64,000 nucleotides of DNA from Hetaerina americana (taxonomy: Eukaryota; Arthropoda; Insecta; Odonata; Calopterygidae), in contig JAKTNV010000004.1 in assembly GCA_022747635.1 (NCBI GenBank), positions 90,835,552 through 90,899,551 of the forward strand, given 5' to 3'. Position numbers and translations under genes: made by a program. The notes under the pieces were generated by a model, which worked only from the letters and a program-made list of their open reading frames with translations, searched no databases and was not told the origin of the DNA. This document shows, piece after piece, positions 24,961 through 35,717 of this stretch. Each line of letters starts with the position of its first letter. Position 1 is the stretch's first letter.

Positions 24961-25145
24961 GGGCGGAGAGAATTTTGTTCGATAGTTGAGGATTTTTACT
25001 CGATGGGTGGTGCATTTATTTCATCCTCGCTATTTCAATGGCTGCACCACCCCATCAAGGATACAACTCAGTGCCTGGAATTACATCATTATTTGTAGAA
25101 AGGCTTAGTGGAAAATATATGATTTCTAGGATTTCGCGATTGTAT

Positions 25146-25262
25146 GAGGCCGTGTTACTCGATTAGCCGACGCACTCGTTTGCCAATCCAAGCGCTGTCG
25201 GTTCTAGTCCAATCGTGAAAATGCGCGCCCCGTATTTAAGTGGCTCGAACCATTAGCGCATA
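25146..25262 (+). repeat. tRNA-Gly-like SINE head remnant
   Basis: GGTTCTAGTCC (25199-25209) matches the B box GGTTCNANNCC. Upstream, CGTTTGCCAATCC places GCC where a tRNA-Gly anticodon would sit. The A box region is eroded. Downstream sequence (AATGCGCGCCCCG) does not extend a tRNA acceptor stem, so this is a SINE remnant rather than a functional tRNA gene. No second copy in the window confirms it. Confidence 0.4.
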
Positions 25263-26790
25263 TTACAAGGGTATATTTAAAAAGATTTATGGTTAAATTT
25301 TTTAATGAAAACTGAAAATAAACATTAGGGATCAGCGAGAAACTTGTTGAAAGTCTGATTAAAATCAAATAAAATGAAACGTTGATATTTATGGAAAATC
25401 TCTGCAGAGAGGAACATTTACAATCTCGCTAATTGCACATATGAGAAACAATCTCGAATAGAAGCAGAGTATTTGAGTTTAATCAAAAAATTTCTTGTTG
25501 TTACATTGAAAACGTTTTGGTAACCTTATTGCCGTTTAAAATTAAATGTATGGAAAATTGTGTGTAAGGTAGTGTGAATTTATAGTGATGAAAATACGCA
25601 TTTTCTCTCATGACTTCTTTCGTTACACGACATTGCATTCCAGACACCCAAATGATTATGTGCTACTTTTTCATCTGTTTTTATATTAACGATCTAGAGA
25701 TATCTTTCAGTGAAGAAGAGTATTTTAATTTAATTATAGACCAAATTAATGGCAATTAAAAGGAAAGACATCGAAATAAGAGTTAAGATTAGGAAGTTTC
25801 CAAGAATTCAAAAAACGTTAGTGTAAAAATGCAACAACTTCAGAATGTAATAATCATTCGCCTTGACCGGGATCCCAGTCATCCCGGGATCTCCCGCGGC
25901 ATCTCCCGCAGTTTCTTTGAAATTTAATGTACAATTATAGCGGGGAGCAAAACGGTACTCGAATGATTTTTCTTTCCATTTTTAATTTTAAAGTATATCA
26001 AGATTTGTTTGTTTGAGTTTGTTTTAATTTCAAATATTTTATTTACATCATCAATCCATTCAGGTCAAAAATTTAATAATGGTAGCTATGATGACCCCAT
26101 GCTTTGGAGAGAAAATTTTTGGGTAAAATTTTTAGTGTTGTTAAGATTTATACATGCAGTAGTATGCAGTGATTTCTTCTGAAATAATTTATTCATATTT
26201 TTTCTTAATCTTTTGAATTAATTTCTTTTGAAATAATTTCGTGCGACAGACGTCCCGTGGATAGACATCCCTTAGCTCATGATTGAAGGGACTGGGTTGA
26301 ATTCCAGGGTACGCCGCTGGATACTCTCACATTATATCTATTTACAATACAGGCTAACGTCCGCCATCGCGTGTGTGACAGGGTTGATTACACACTAAGC
26401 ATACGAAGTAAAAAATAAGCCTTTATTAATTTTTTTGGAAATGTACTTCAGTAAAATGTCTAGTTTTGTTTTGCGCATCGATAGGCATAGATTCGAGGTT
26501 TTCGAAATGTGGGTGTGGAGACAGATGAAAAAGGTTAAGTGAGTTGAAGGAAAAACAAATGAGGAAATGCTGGGTATGGTGGGGGAGGAGAGATGATTGT
26601 TGGGAGGAATACAAAGGATGTATGAATGATGGTTTCTGGCTCTTCGCAATGAGCTCGCGTTTGTCCAAAGCATACAAAAGATCGCGCGCTCACAGGCAGC
26701 ATAAGACGATACATAAAAAGGCCCATTATTCCAATTAAATCCAGTCACAGCTCTGTGGCTACCTTGGTCCGGCGATTCCAGGTACATCCA
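25263..26790. other. AT-rich spacer with a B-box-like site
   Basis: At 26302-26313 GGGTTGAATTCC resembles a B box, but no A box is found upstream, so no SINE is called. At 25868-25912 there are repeated CCCGGGATC/TCTCCCGC units of unknown origin. No gene. Confidence 0.35.
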
Positions 26791-26794
26791 CTAG

Positions 26795-26798
26795 TGTG

Positions 26799-26897
<99 letters not shown>

Positions 26898-26950
26898 ATA
26901 TGTATATATATATATATATATTGATATTTTTATATATTAATATTTTTATA
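26795..26950. repeat. Compound (GT)n(TA)n microsatellite
   Basis: Starts with GTGTGTGTG, then long TA runs broken by TGTGTATGTA steps, ending in TATTTTTATATATTAA units. Confidence 0.95.
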
Positions 26951-27009
26951 CATACAATATATGCAGATGGGAAAACTAAAGCACTAAAGAAAGTGAAAAA
27001 GTTGTAAGG

Positions 27010-27600
27010 GGGCAAGGATCCATCCTCACCCCTCCCACTCCATTTTCTCTCCCTTCCTCTGCAACTCTACACCCAGAAGGAACTCTTTTCCTTATCCCCC
27101 CCATTGCCCACCCATCGCTTCCTCCCAACCCCGCCCCGTCTCACCTCTCACGCAGCACGCCAAGGGCAGGGTCTCCGCCGGAGAGGCGACTCCGATATTA
27201 GGGCTGATGCGGTAGGGAAGGGAGCAACGGGACGCGAGGGCCGGAAGAGGTCTCCGATGTAAAGTCCGAAAGAGGAGGTACTGGGGATATATTTTTTTTA
27301 GTAGTTTCGGGGAAGGAGATGGGTTAAGTGTGTGTGTGTCCCAAAGAGATATACTATAAGAAAGTGGAAAGAAATGGTAAAAGTTGACTGCGAGGCCGGA
27401 AGAGGTAAGGTAAGAAGACGGGGGGGGGGTTGAGAAGAGTGAAAGGATGGATTTGGCGACATGTCGAGGGACACCTGAAGGAGTTGGAATGATGATGGCA
27501 AGTCGAGAGAAAGAGGGCACCAGAGGACGAAGGGCGTGAAGGTTATGCATCGGCCGGGATGTGGGAGGGGTGGGGGGACGAATGCGTCGCCGAGAACAGG
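27010..27600. other. GC-rich island, C-rich left half and G-rich right half
   Basis: C-rich on the plus strand to about 27145, mixed GC-rich to 27260, then G-rich around 27300-27330 and 27400-27600. A short segment near 27150-27175 (CACGC..AAGGGCAG.GTCTCC) recurs in similar form near 59313-59336, and more weakly near 29494-29520, suggesting a dispersed motif inside these islands. The minus-strand frames of 176 and 118 codons are low-complexity. Confidence 0.5.
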
Positions 27601-29260
27601 GCGTCCTTTCACTCTTTTCCATTCACCGAGACTCTTTGTATACACGCAAATCAAGTCCTGATCGAGGTCAACGTTTTTGTGCTTCCGTAACTCGAATAAG
27701 ACTTGATCATTGGAGCCATCAGGTCAAGTCCAACGTGTGTCGTTATTGACTGATCGTACATTTATCGAAAACTATTATGATAAATTAATTGATCGATGAT
27801 CCTCCGTAGACCGATTGCCCGCCGGCTCCATCGAATCGCCAAAACACTAAGGGAAATGAACCGTTCGTCAACCTGCTCTCGTGAGAGAGATTGATTTCAT
27901 TCACGGCGGGATTACTATCCTATTTGATGGTAATTACAAGAGGCTAACATATTCAATGTTCTCCCTTAAATGAGAAGGATGATGCATTGTTGATTAATCT
28001 AATGTAGAGGTTGTCCTCTAGTCTAGTTTCTGAACTACCCGAGAATGAACGGTGAATTTGAGTTGGCGCAGGGAGTATTTTAGGTTTCCATTGCTATTGT
28101 ATTACCCTCGTAACCACATCGCTAGGCCTGTGCGGGTTTCGTTGCTTTAAGCGCAAGTCATTATCATTTTCAAGGTCAAAAAATTAGTTTATATCGAAAT
28201 AAACAGATATCACATCTTGAAATAAAGTAAACAAATTCCGAATAAAAACAAGAAAGTTCATGCATGGGTAATTTCCTCCGATGCGATGAAGTAAATGTAC
28301 CCACTATTTTAATGTCTCTACCACCCAAAGATGTTAGCCTCCAATTGATATAATGGCATGACACTTTTTGAGCTTAATGTAGAACATGTGAGAGTTAGTT
28401 CATCAACATTATGGAAAATTCTTGAAATATAGATTCCCAATAGGCAGCAGGTACGGGGAAATACGTTTCTGTATTAGGAGCCTTAAAAGAAGTCATGGAG
28501 ACAAAAGTTTCAGTTTAAAAACACACTTTCTTCCTTAGAAATAATGTTAAAAGATATTATCTAAACAAAATACAACAATTTCACACTAGTTAGCTGGATT
28601 AATCAAAAAGTATAATAATCAGGTAAACATTTGAAAAACTAAACCCCGATCGACAATTTTTCTTGAATGCCATAATTACGGGAAAATCATTAGTGAAATA
28701 AAAACGAACGATCATTCCCTAAATAAGTTTAACAACCAAGGAAATGAGCTTTTCAGATTTCAATATATTACCATAGATGTCACCAAATTTTTCCTTGTCA
28801 AAATATGTGGAAATTATATAATAATTTTATTTCTGAAACACGCAGTGTCAGTACTACGAGTATTACAAGCGACAAATTCTTCTCATGATCAAATTAAAAG
28901 GATAGCTGTACTCTAATGGTTAACTGAAAATAGAATACGTTCGCTCGAGAACGTTTTCGGTCGGTCGGGCATGAAGAGAATAAAGGCAACGGACACTTGT
29001 TTTCAGGAAATTTTGCGAGAGTGGGAGTCGGTGGTTTTGTGGGAGTCGTGCTCGCGGTTTCTCGGAATACATTGCTGCTGTACATGGGGTAATAATAAAA
29101 CTACAATTTCATTGAAATCATATGGAACATAGGTGTCAGATAAGCACGATTGACCCATTAACGTTAGAGATAATTAACTTCATTAAAGTCTAATTAAATG
29201 ATGACGTAATAACCAAATAATATCGAAATGCACAATCAGCGTCGCTATCGGGTCGGTGCG
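27601..29260. other. AT-rich spacer, no gene seen
   Basis: No domain or repeat recognised. Confidence 0.35.
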
Positions 29261-29480
29261 GGTGTATGTAGTTGTAATCGTAGAAGCAGCAGCAGCGACA
29301 CACGGAAGGAGTGAGAGAAAGCAAGGGGTCTTGAGTTGAAAGAAAAGAAATAGATTTCGGAAGTGGGAGGGGCAAGTTGATTAGGGGATTAGGAGAAGGG
29401 GGAGGAGGCTGTAAACGCAGCGAAATACTATGGGGCGGGTGGACAGGAGAGCGTACAGGGCGCGTGCTCTCGGGGGACCC
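29261..29480 (+). other. G-rich island
   Basis: G/A-rich on the plus strand, becoming CpG-rich near 29440-29480. The 104-codon minus frame is Pro/Ser/Leu-rich low complexity. Confidence 0.5.
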
Positions 29481-30480
29481 GCCGCTCTTCTCACACGCTG
29501 CCAAAAAGGGAAGTGTCTCCTGTAAAATTAAAAACCTTATCCATATTCAATAACTGGGGAAGAAGCCCATCGCTTAGCCAGGAAATTCGATAAAATATGA
29601 ACGAAATACGAACTCGTGTACTCATTCATGCGAGCCTCAAATTTGATAAATATTAACGCAAAGGCTATTACCGAAAACGGAAAGCAACTCCGGATTTTAA
29701 TTAGCCCCTCAGTTTCGTTTCGGCCGCATTTGAGGTGATGATTAGGGTCGTATCTAATCAGTCGAAATTAGATACTTGCACATAGAAAGGCGTTCTCAGG
29801 AATTTGAAGCTTACCAAGCGGCAAACTAATCACTAGATCAAATCTAAGTAATACACTTTGTAGAAAAATACAAGCTAAATGCAGGAAGAGAAAAGTAGAG
29901 GTGATAATGCGAGCTGCCCCATTAAGGGGCGAACTGAAATCTCCGCATTCTCTACACACAAGGGTTAAGTGGAGTTCCGATGCCTTGAGTTAACCCTATT
30001 CCTTAATCCCCAGTTCTGAAAAAGGTTTCATATGTTTGCAACTTTTTAGGAAGAATTCAACATTTTAATGTGTTATATAAAATATTTTAAAATATACACA
30101 TTATATTATAAGAATTTTAAAAGTGATTAGATATTGTATTCACAATAAAATTTTCGACAATTTTCTTCGTAACTTCCCCTGTGATCTTCTTGTCTTGTTT
30201 TACAGCTTATTTTTTCTTCATCATTTACATTTTATATTCCGCTCTTCCTTCTGCCTTAAAAATTTCATCCATATTCATTATTCCATGTATTTTTGAATAT
30301 TCTCTTTGATAAAGGCCATATTTACTTGCCTCAGGATCTTGTTACCAATTTATGGAAACTGACTGGCATTAATTAATAATCAAAGTGTTCCTTACTAATT
30401 ACTATTCACTATTAATCTAAATGTTCACTGATTGCTTTCTTCGTTGTAATATGGGCATTCATAAATTTTAAATAATATTA
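29481..30480. other. AT-rich spacer, no gene seen
   Basis: No feature recognised. Confidence 0.35.
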
Positions 30481-30507
30481 AATTAAATTAATTATGTATA
30501 TATATAT

Positions 30508-30765
30508 GGGTCGCCGTAGTCCAGTGGGTAGAGTGTTAGACTACTGACCGCAGGGTGCTGGGTTCGATTCCCAGGCAAGGCACTCTGGGCACCTGCAGCT
30601 CCACCCAAGCTATGTGATTTTTTGGGTACCAGGTCTTCCTGGGAAACCATAACCGGCACAGGGAAAGGAACTGGCCCCCTTACCCTGATGTGTGAATTCC
30701 ACACAATGCCGAATAGGGCTTAGTACTGGGGATCTATATGCATCACCTACTAAACCGACCTTCTG
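30508..30765 (+). repeat. tRNA-derived SINE, copy 1
   Basis: The head has a perfect A box TAGTCCAGTGG (30517-30527) and a good B box GGGTTCGATTCCC (30560-30572) at tRNA spacing, with a T-arm stem CTGGG/CCCAG. The anticodon arm does not fold well and no acceptor stem closes, so it is a pol III-type SINE, not a tRNA gene. The body contains GGGTACCAGGTCTTCCTGGG (30626-30645) and a 3' block TAGGGCTTAGTACTGGGGATC (near 30714-30734), both of which recur in two other copies (32683-32936 minus, 49781-49886 minus). It sits between TA-rich stretches (30492-30507 and 30786-30806). Confidence 0.8.
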
Positions 30766-30822
30766 GTTGATTACTGTATTTATGGTACATATATATATAT
30801 TTATATAGATGATTTTGTCGAA

Positions 30823-31149
30823 GTAACATGGAAGTGTTGAATAGTAAATTGGACGGCAACAAACAATATAGAAACACATAAAAAGACCACTCACCCGTTA
30901 TTTCTTGATCATGTCGACGGAATTCTGCTCCATCTTCATTAGAAGAGATAGAAGTAATGGCATACTTAGAAGTAAGATAAAAGGAAGTAAACAGAAGTAA
31001 AATAGAAGTAAGCATTACTTCTATTTCTTGCGATGAAAATGGAGCTAAATTCCATCAAAATGGTCAAGAAATAATGTGTGAGTGATCTTTTCATGTGTTT
31101 CTAAATTGTTTGTTGCTGTCCAATTTATTATTCAACACTTCCATGTTAC
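30823..31149. repeat. Foldback element with arms of about 143 bp
   Basis: The left arm (30823-30966) is the reverse complement of the right arm (31008-31149), with about 85% identity by eye. The outermost 20 bases are identical (GTAACATGGAAGTGTTGAAT on the left, its complement on the right). The 41-base loop is made of imperfect repeats of AGAAGTAA. There is no coding capacity. The arms are flanked by TA-rich sequence on both sides. It matches no transposon end that I recognise; it could be a MITE of unknown family or a locus giving a long hairpin RNA. Confidence 0.85.
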
Positions 31150-31158
31150 GTCAGCGAA

Positions 31159-31159
<1 letters not shown>

Positions 31160-31194
<35 letters not shown>

Positions 31195-31235
31195 AATATA
31201 TTATATATATATGTATAATATATTATATATATGTA
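31160..31235. repeat. (TA)n microsatellite
   Basis: TA array with GTATAATATATTA steps, between the foldback and the left end of the mariner element. Confidence 0.9.
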
Positions 31236-31398
31236 TACGAGGGTCATCCGGAAAGTAGTACCCGTTCGTGCCGCATGAAGTGCTGACGACGCGAGTAGCC
31301 GCTGGACGAGGTCAGATAGCTTCAGTGGCTTGTCTGCCTTCTCTGAGCCAAGTTGCGTGACGCTAGCATTGCCTGTGTTGTTTCTGTGATTGTTTACA

Positions 31399-31797
31399 AT
31401 GTTTAAAAAAATTGAGAACGCCGCCAGTTGTGAAGTGAGGGCAGTGATTAAATTCCTCAATGCAAGAAACGTTCGCCCATGTGATATTCATCGCCAATTA
31501 AAGGAGGTGTATGGAGACAATGTAATGGACGAGTCGTCTGTTCGGCGGTGGTGTCGCAACTTCAACATGGGGAGGGGGAACACACACGACGATGAGCGTT
31601 CGGGGAGACCGTCTGTCATTACAGACCAACTGGTGAGCTCAGTTGACGAATTCGTGAGGAACGATCGGCGCGTCACAATTGATGACATCTGTGAGCATTT
31701 TCCCAATGTTTCTCGAACAATTGTTCATGAAATTGTTAAACACCATCTGCATTATGCAAAAATTTGTGCAAGATGGGTCCCTCGCGTATCTCAATGA
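31399..31797 (+). CDS. Truncated mariner transposase: DNA-binding half only
   Basis: An open frame of 132 codons starts at the ATG at 31399; an upstream in-frame TTG at 31390 is not needed. Residues 1-110 are the paired HTH of mariner transposase: the first HTH (VRAVIKFLNARNVRPCDIHRQL), the WCRNFNMGRGNTHDDERSGRP linker with its GRP AT-hook-like motif, and the second HTH (TIDDICEHFPNVSRTIVHEIV). The frame reaches CARWVPR, which in full transposases precedes the catalytic domain, and ends at once in VSQ-stop because of the deletion. No catalytic Asp is encoded. Such a protein could bind the 33-bp ends without cutting them; that function is inference. Promoter and polyadenylation signals are not evident. 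Confidence 0.7.
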   Translation: MFKKIENAASCEVRAVIKFLNARNVRPCDIHRQLKEVYGDNVMDESSVRRWCRNFNMGRGNTHDDERSGRPSVITDQLVSSVDEFVRNDRRVTIDDICEHFPNVSRTIVHEIVKHHLHYAKICARWVPRVSQ

Positions 31798-31891
31798 GCT
31801 GGCGGCGAAGGACTATGCAGCAGGAATACAGAAACTTGTCACACGTTATGACAAATGCCTTAATTTGCTTGGAGATTATGTTGAGAAGTAG
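31772..31891 (+). pseudogene. Transposase C-terminal tail after the deletion
   Basis: In another frame, DGSLAYLNELAAKDYAAG continues to RYDKCLNLLGDYVEK and a stop, the usual end of a mariner transposase (family pattern RWxKCI..GDYVE). It overlaps the end of the DNA-binding frame, because the deletion joined the two parts out of frame within GATGGGTCCCTCGCGTATC. Confidence 0.8.
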
Positions 31892-31989
31892 TTTAAAGTA
31901 TCCTCTTTCAAATAAAATTTTTTATGTTTGTTAATATTTACTTTTGTGTCTTTCTTTCACGAACGGGTACTACTTTCCGGATGACCCTC

Positions 31990-31990
<1 letters not shown>

Positions 31991-32021
<31 letters not shown>

Positions 32022-32022
32022 G
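31991..32022. repeat. (TG)n(TA)n microsatellite
   Basis: TGTGTGTG then TATATATA directly adjoining the right end of the mariner copy. Confidence 0.9.
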
Positions 32023-32682
32023 TTTTTCAGTTCAGGAGGAGGATGACGAGGGGGAGGGCTGGAAGGGAGTAAAAAGGAGCAAAGGGGTTGGACCTTGTAA
32101 TTTGATTTTCTCCACTAACCTGCTTCGAGACTTGCTCTGCTCCGCTGTTCAGGAAATGCTTCTGCATGAGGTTTGGTGCCAGAAGTTGCCTACAATGGAG
32201 ACGAGAGAAATAATAGCATGAGAATGAGTGGAGGATGGGTACTCGGGGGAACAAAGAGACATTGCCTGGGGGGGGGGGTCGTCGGTAGCAAGAGTGTGAA
32301 TAAAATATTTCTTGAGATATCGGCAAAAGAACGTAAAAATCCATAATAAACCAATTTGTTTTTCATTTTCAGCAATATATATCCAAATAATACTGCCTTA
32401 TAAATAATGTTATACTAGTTTCAGAGGGTTTGACGGAAACATCTTAAAGGGGCCACTGGTTTATTACGGGAAGACTTCGGTATTTTTGGGGAACAGATAC
32501 GGCGACAATTATTCTGTGATAGACAATTCAATTATACAACTATAATATACATTTGATACAAAACCTTTTTCTGAAACCTTCAAATAAATGACCAACATAA
32601 TTAAAGAACATGCAAACCAAAAACATAAGTTTCACTGGCCATTAAAAATGGTAATATCCCGGAGGTTGCCTTGACTTGAGAG
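32023..32682. other. Spacer, no gene seen
   Basis: A G-rich patch at 32033-32090 and a 10-base G run near 32269-32278; the rest is unremarkable. Confidence 0.35.
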
Positions 32683-32936
32683 GGTTTTTTTTATTATTTG
32701 GCAAGGCTGATCTAGTGCTAAGCCCAATGGCGTGTGAGATTCGCGTATTATGTGACCCAGTTCTAAAATCCAAGTAAGCCACCTGCGATTTCTCTGGAAG
32801 GACTGGTACCCGAAATGCTACACAACTTGGATGGAGGTGGTGGCACTCAAACACGACTCTTAAAATCGAACTCAGGACCTTTGGTCCATTTCCGAGGCCT
32901 CTACCCACTCGTCTGCCAAATCGCATCAATGACCAA
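32683..32936 (-). repeat. tRNA-derived SINE, copy 2 (different head)
   Basis: Read on the minus strand: A box region TGGCAGACGAGTGGGTAGAG (about 32920-32901), B box GAGTTCGATTT (about 32877-32867), a body with CATTTCGGGTACCAGTCCTT (about 32818-32799) and a 3' block GGGCTTAGCACTAGATC (near 32726-32710), ending in an A-rich tail. The body and 3' block align with copy 1, but the tRNA-like head is clearly different in sequence. Confidence 0.65.
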
Positions 32937-34440
32937 AGTCAGTGACTATACGTTACGATGCATTGTCTAGATTTTACGTGTCGTGTTCACCTTTCCTCAT
33001 TGTTATATTTATTCGTATTCCTTTAATACGGTTTAAGAGAATTTGAGTACCGGAAAAGATTTACCGTAATCTGAACCCTCCTAGATTATCATCAAATTTT
33101 TCGGATCCCAAGAATTCCAAAAACCGAATCTGATTACTGTCGAGAAAGCTATTACTTTGAAGTGAATTGTATTGACTGTTTACAATATTTAATGATGCAT
33201 AAATACATTATGTCATATCATTATAAATGAATTAATAGAAAAAAACGATTGAATTTTCAAAATAAAATTTTTCCTAGCTATTCCACTTTATTCCACTTTT
33301 TTATAATAATCATTGAATTAATGTTATTAAAAATTAAGGGCCTAAGGATTAAAAGTCAGGATAATAAAAAATAACGGTTATTTTAGTACACCACACAACC
33401 GCTGTTGGAGAGTAACAAACAGAGGAAGAGATATTCTTCCAGCCCAAAGATGATTTTGCCCCATCAAAGCAGCCGCAGTCTGGCTTTATGAGCAAAGTCA
33501 CCCCTTCTCGAATGCTCACGGAATGGGTGGGGATTCTATTAAGCAAAAAAACATGCGGTTTTGAAAGATAAGTTTAGGCAGAAATGGAAAATGATATTTT
33601 AAATCACACAGAGGCATCGATTTTAGACAGTTTACGCAATCACACCGGAGTGTAGGCCGGAGAATATTAAATATTTAGAAAAGATGAATACTTGGTTTCT
33701 GAAGGATACCTCTTTCGTTCACTTTCATCTTCAATTCATCGCTGACATCACCAGAGATCAATACTAGTTTTAGTCTCCCCTTTCTCTTATACCATTTTGT
33801 TTTCATGCCTTTCACCCAATACTATTAGGAAAATGGATAATTTTAGCAGCTGGTAGCATAGTATCACCCATAGAACTCCTGAAGAGGAAGACACAGGAAA
33901 GTAAAGCATGGCGGAGGTCTCCTTGGGCCCGACGACCACCGCAGATGACCTATGATGATGACAGAACTCCGTCAAATTCCATGAATATGATAGCTCTGTG
34001 TCCAAACTAGATACACTCTCTAATTAATATAATTGACATGGGAGTGAAGGTTTACGGCATTCTTTTGTGAATCAGCGGGTCAGCCTATATATCGAATACC
34101 TACGGAGTGCCCTAGATATTTTTAATGCTCATTCTTACGATACAGGTATCCAACTTCCATAGAGGTAAGAGGTGCGTATATTTGCAGAGCTCTTAAAAAT
34201 CGCCCCGAAGACACGACGTGGAATTTTTTCAGAAATCAGTGCTGGTGAAGAAAAAGTTGAAATTTACGATGGACTGGTAGACAAGAAATACATTTAAAAG
34301 GTATTCTTCCGGCTGCAACCACGAAATCCTTCACTCGAGGGACGCCACGATAGCTGCAACCGCAACACTCTCATATTAAGGCAACTGGCAACGGACCCTA
34401 TTTTTCTATCATGCGGTTACTCCTCTCTCCATCACCTAAA
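32937..34440. other. AT-rich spacer, no gene seen
   Basis: The frames at 33349-33546 and 33787-34005 (minus) have no recognised domain. Confidence 0.35.
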
Positions 34441-35120
34441 AGCGCTCTACTTATCTGCAAATAATACCTCCAATATTTTCCATTCACTTCCTCCTTTCGA
34501 CCGCACGGCGGTGAGAATTGCGGGAGAGGGTTGGCTTGTGTGGGGGGGAGAGAGAGGGGACGGGGGGGGGGCAGAGGCGAGGGGAAAGGCGTGTCGTCGT
34601 CGTCGGGTGGGGGGGAGGAGGCATGAAACGAGCGAGGGGATATCGAAAGAAATGGGAGGGGGCGGTGGTGGAGGAGCGTAAGGGATGAGACCGTTCACAA
34701 ATCGAGCGTTCCTTTCGAATCTGCGACGTGAAAAGACCGTGCGATGGTTTTGAGGCGGATCGGGAGAAATGTGGGGGGTGAAAAAGGTCGAGGAAAGTGA
34801 ATTGGGGGGAGGGCGGGGTGAGCGCGACCCCCCTCTCGCCAGATCAATTGGTCGAAATTTCCTCGCCGAGTCACGTCGCGGGTGAAATTGGGAGAATGAG
34901 GGCTAAAGACTTCGCAAGGAAACCCCTGGGGGGGGAGGAGCATCGAAGTGAGGAGGAGAAGAGGGGTGAATAGAGTTATGGAGCCGTGGGCTACGCGTGG
35001 AAGAGGGGGAGAGGGGTGTTGCGGAATCGTTTAAGAAAACGGGAGGGACGGGAGATGCCAAGGGGTTGGGGGGGGGACGTTTCTCTTTAGCACCCTCTCC
35101 CTCCACCCCCCTGAGGCTTC
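34441..35120 (+). other. G-rich island
   Basis: Multiple G runs of 7-9 bases on the plus strand (34542-34572, 34606-34620, 34804-34818, 34928-34938, 35066-35078). Minus frames are Pro-rich only. Confidence 0.55.
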
Positions 35121-35509
35121 CTACCAGCTCTCGAATGGTTTCAACGATCTCGAAGTCGGTTATCCCGGAGTTCCTTTTTCACATTTTCCGGGAACCGAAG
35201 GGATAAAAATGCGGAGAAGGAATGAATTCTGCATAAAGAACCGAGGATTATCTTATGAGGTGCACGGTGTGAGGTCCCGTCGTAAGGTGTGGATTCAATG
35301 TGTTTATGATCTGCTGTAAGGAGCACCGCTGTCACAGATTGCAAGCGTTATCGTCGTGGTGTAAAAACAGTCTGACTTCTAACGGGGCACACATTACACG
35401 TTTGGCTATGGACAAACATCGAAATTGTGCATTTCTTGCTCGTTTGAAGTTTTGCATCTGAGGTCTTCTCTACATTATCTTTAGGTCTGCTTCAATTTCA
35501 TTAACCTCA
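35121..35509. other. Spacer upstream of mariner
   Basis: No feature recognised. Confidence 0.35.
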
Positions 35510-35511
35510 TA

Positions 35512-35662
35512 CTACCTTGATCAAAAAGTTCCCGGAATAACCACCGTGTGGCGCTCCCATCGTTCCGATTTGAGTTCTGTTTTTTTTTGTTAAATTGGTA
35601 CATCTGTTGTTGATATTCCCTTTAAATCTTAGTGTCATAACTTGACATTTGCAAAAGTTACG
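35512..35662 (+). repeat. Left 151-bp terminal inverted repeat
   Basis: From CTACCTTGATCAAAAAG to GCAAAAGTTACG, including a run of nine T. The right arm is its reverse complement, with A/G at one position as the only difference seen. Confidence 0.93.
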
Positions 35663-35717
35663 TAGCCAAGAGTACATCTATCTCTGTGTGTGTTGGCGAT
35701 TTTTTACAATTTCAGAA

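Larger units (their letters stand above)
31238..31990 (+). mobile_element. Internally deleted mariner element, copy 1 (753 bp)
   Basis: Perfect 33-bp terminal inverted repeats (31238-31270 and 31958-31990) starting CGAGGGTCATCCGGAAAGTA. The left flank is the mariner target TA, but the right flank reads TG, so the duplication is lost on one side. The element is 753 bp, against about 1.3 kb for full mariners. It keeps the 5' UTR, the transposase DNA-binding half and the last 39 codons, and lacks the catalytic D,D34D core. A second copy of identical length and the same deletion lies at 50970-51722 on the other strand. It is non-autonomous and would need a transposase supplied by a full-length relative. 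Confidence 0.93.

Noticed and set aside
26250..26345. Another tRNA-derived SINE from the B-box-like GGGTTGAATTCC
   Set aside because: No A box and no shared body with the other SINE copies.
26755..27015. Tyr/Ile-repeat open frames on both strands
   Set aside because: Translation of a TA microsatellite.
30508..30583. Possible functional tRNA gene
   Set aside because: A and B boxes are good, but the acceptor and anticodon stems do not fold and the sequence continues into a SINE body found in other copies.
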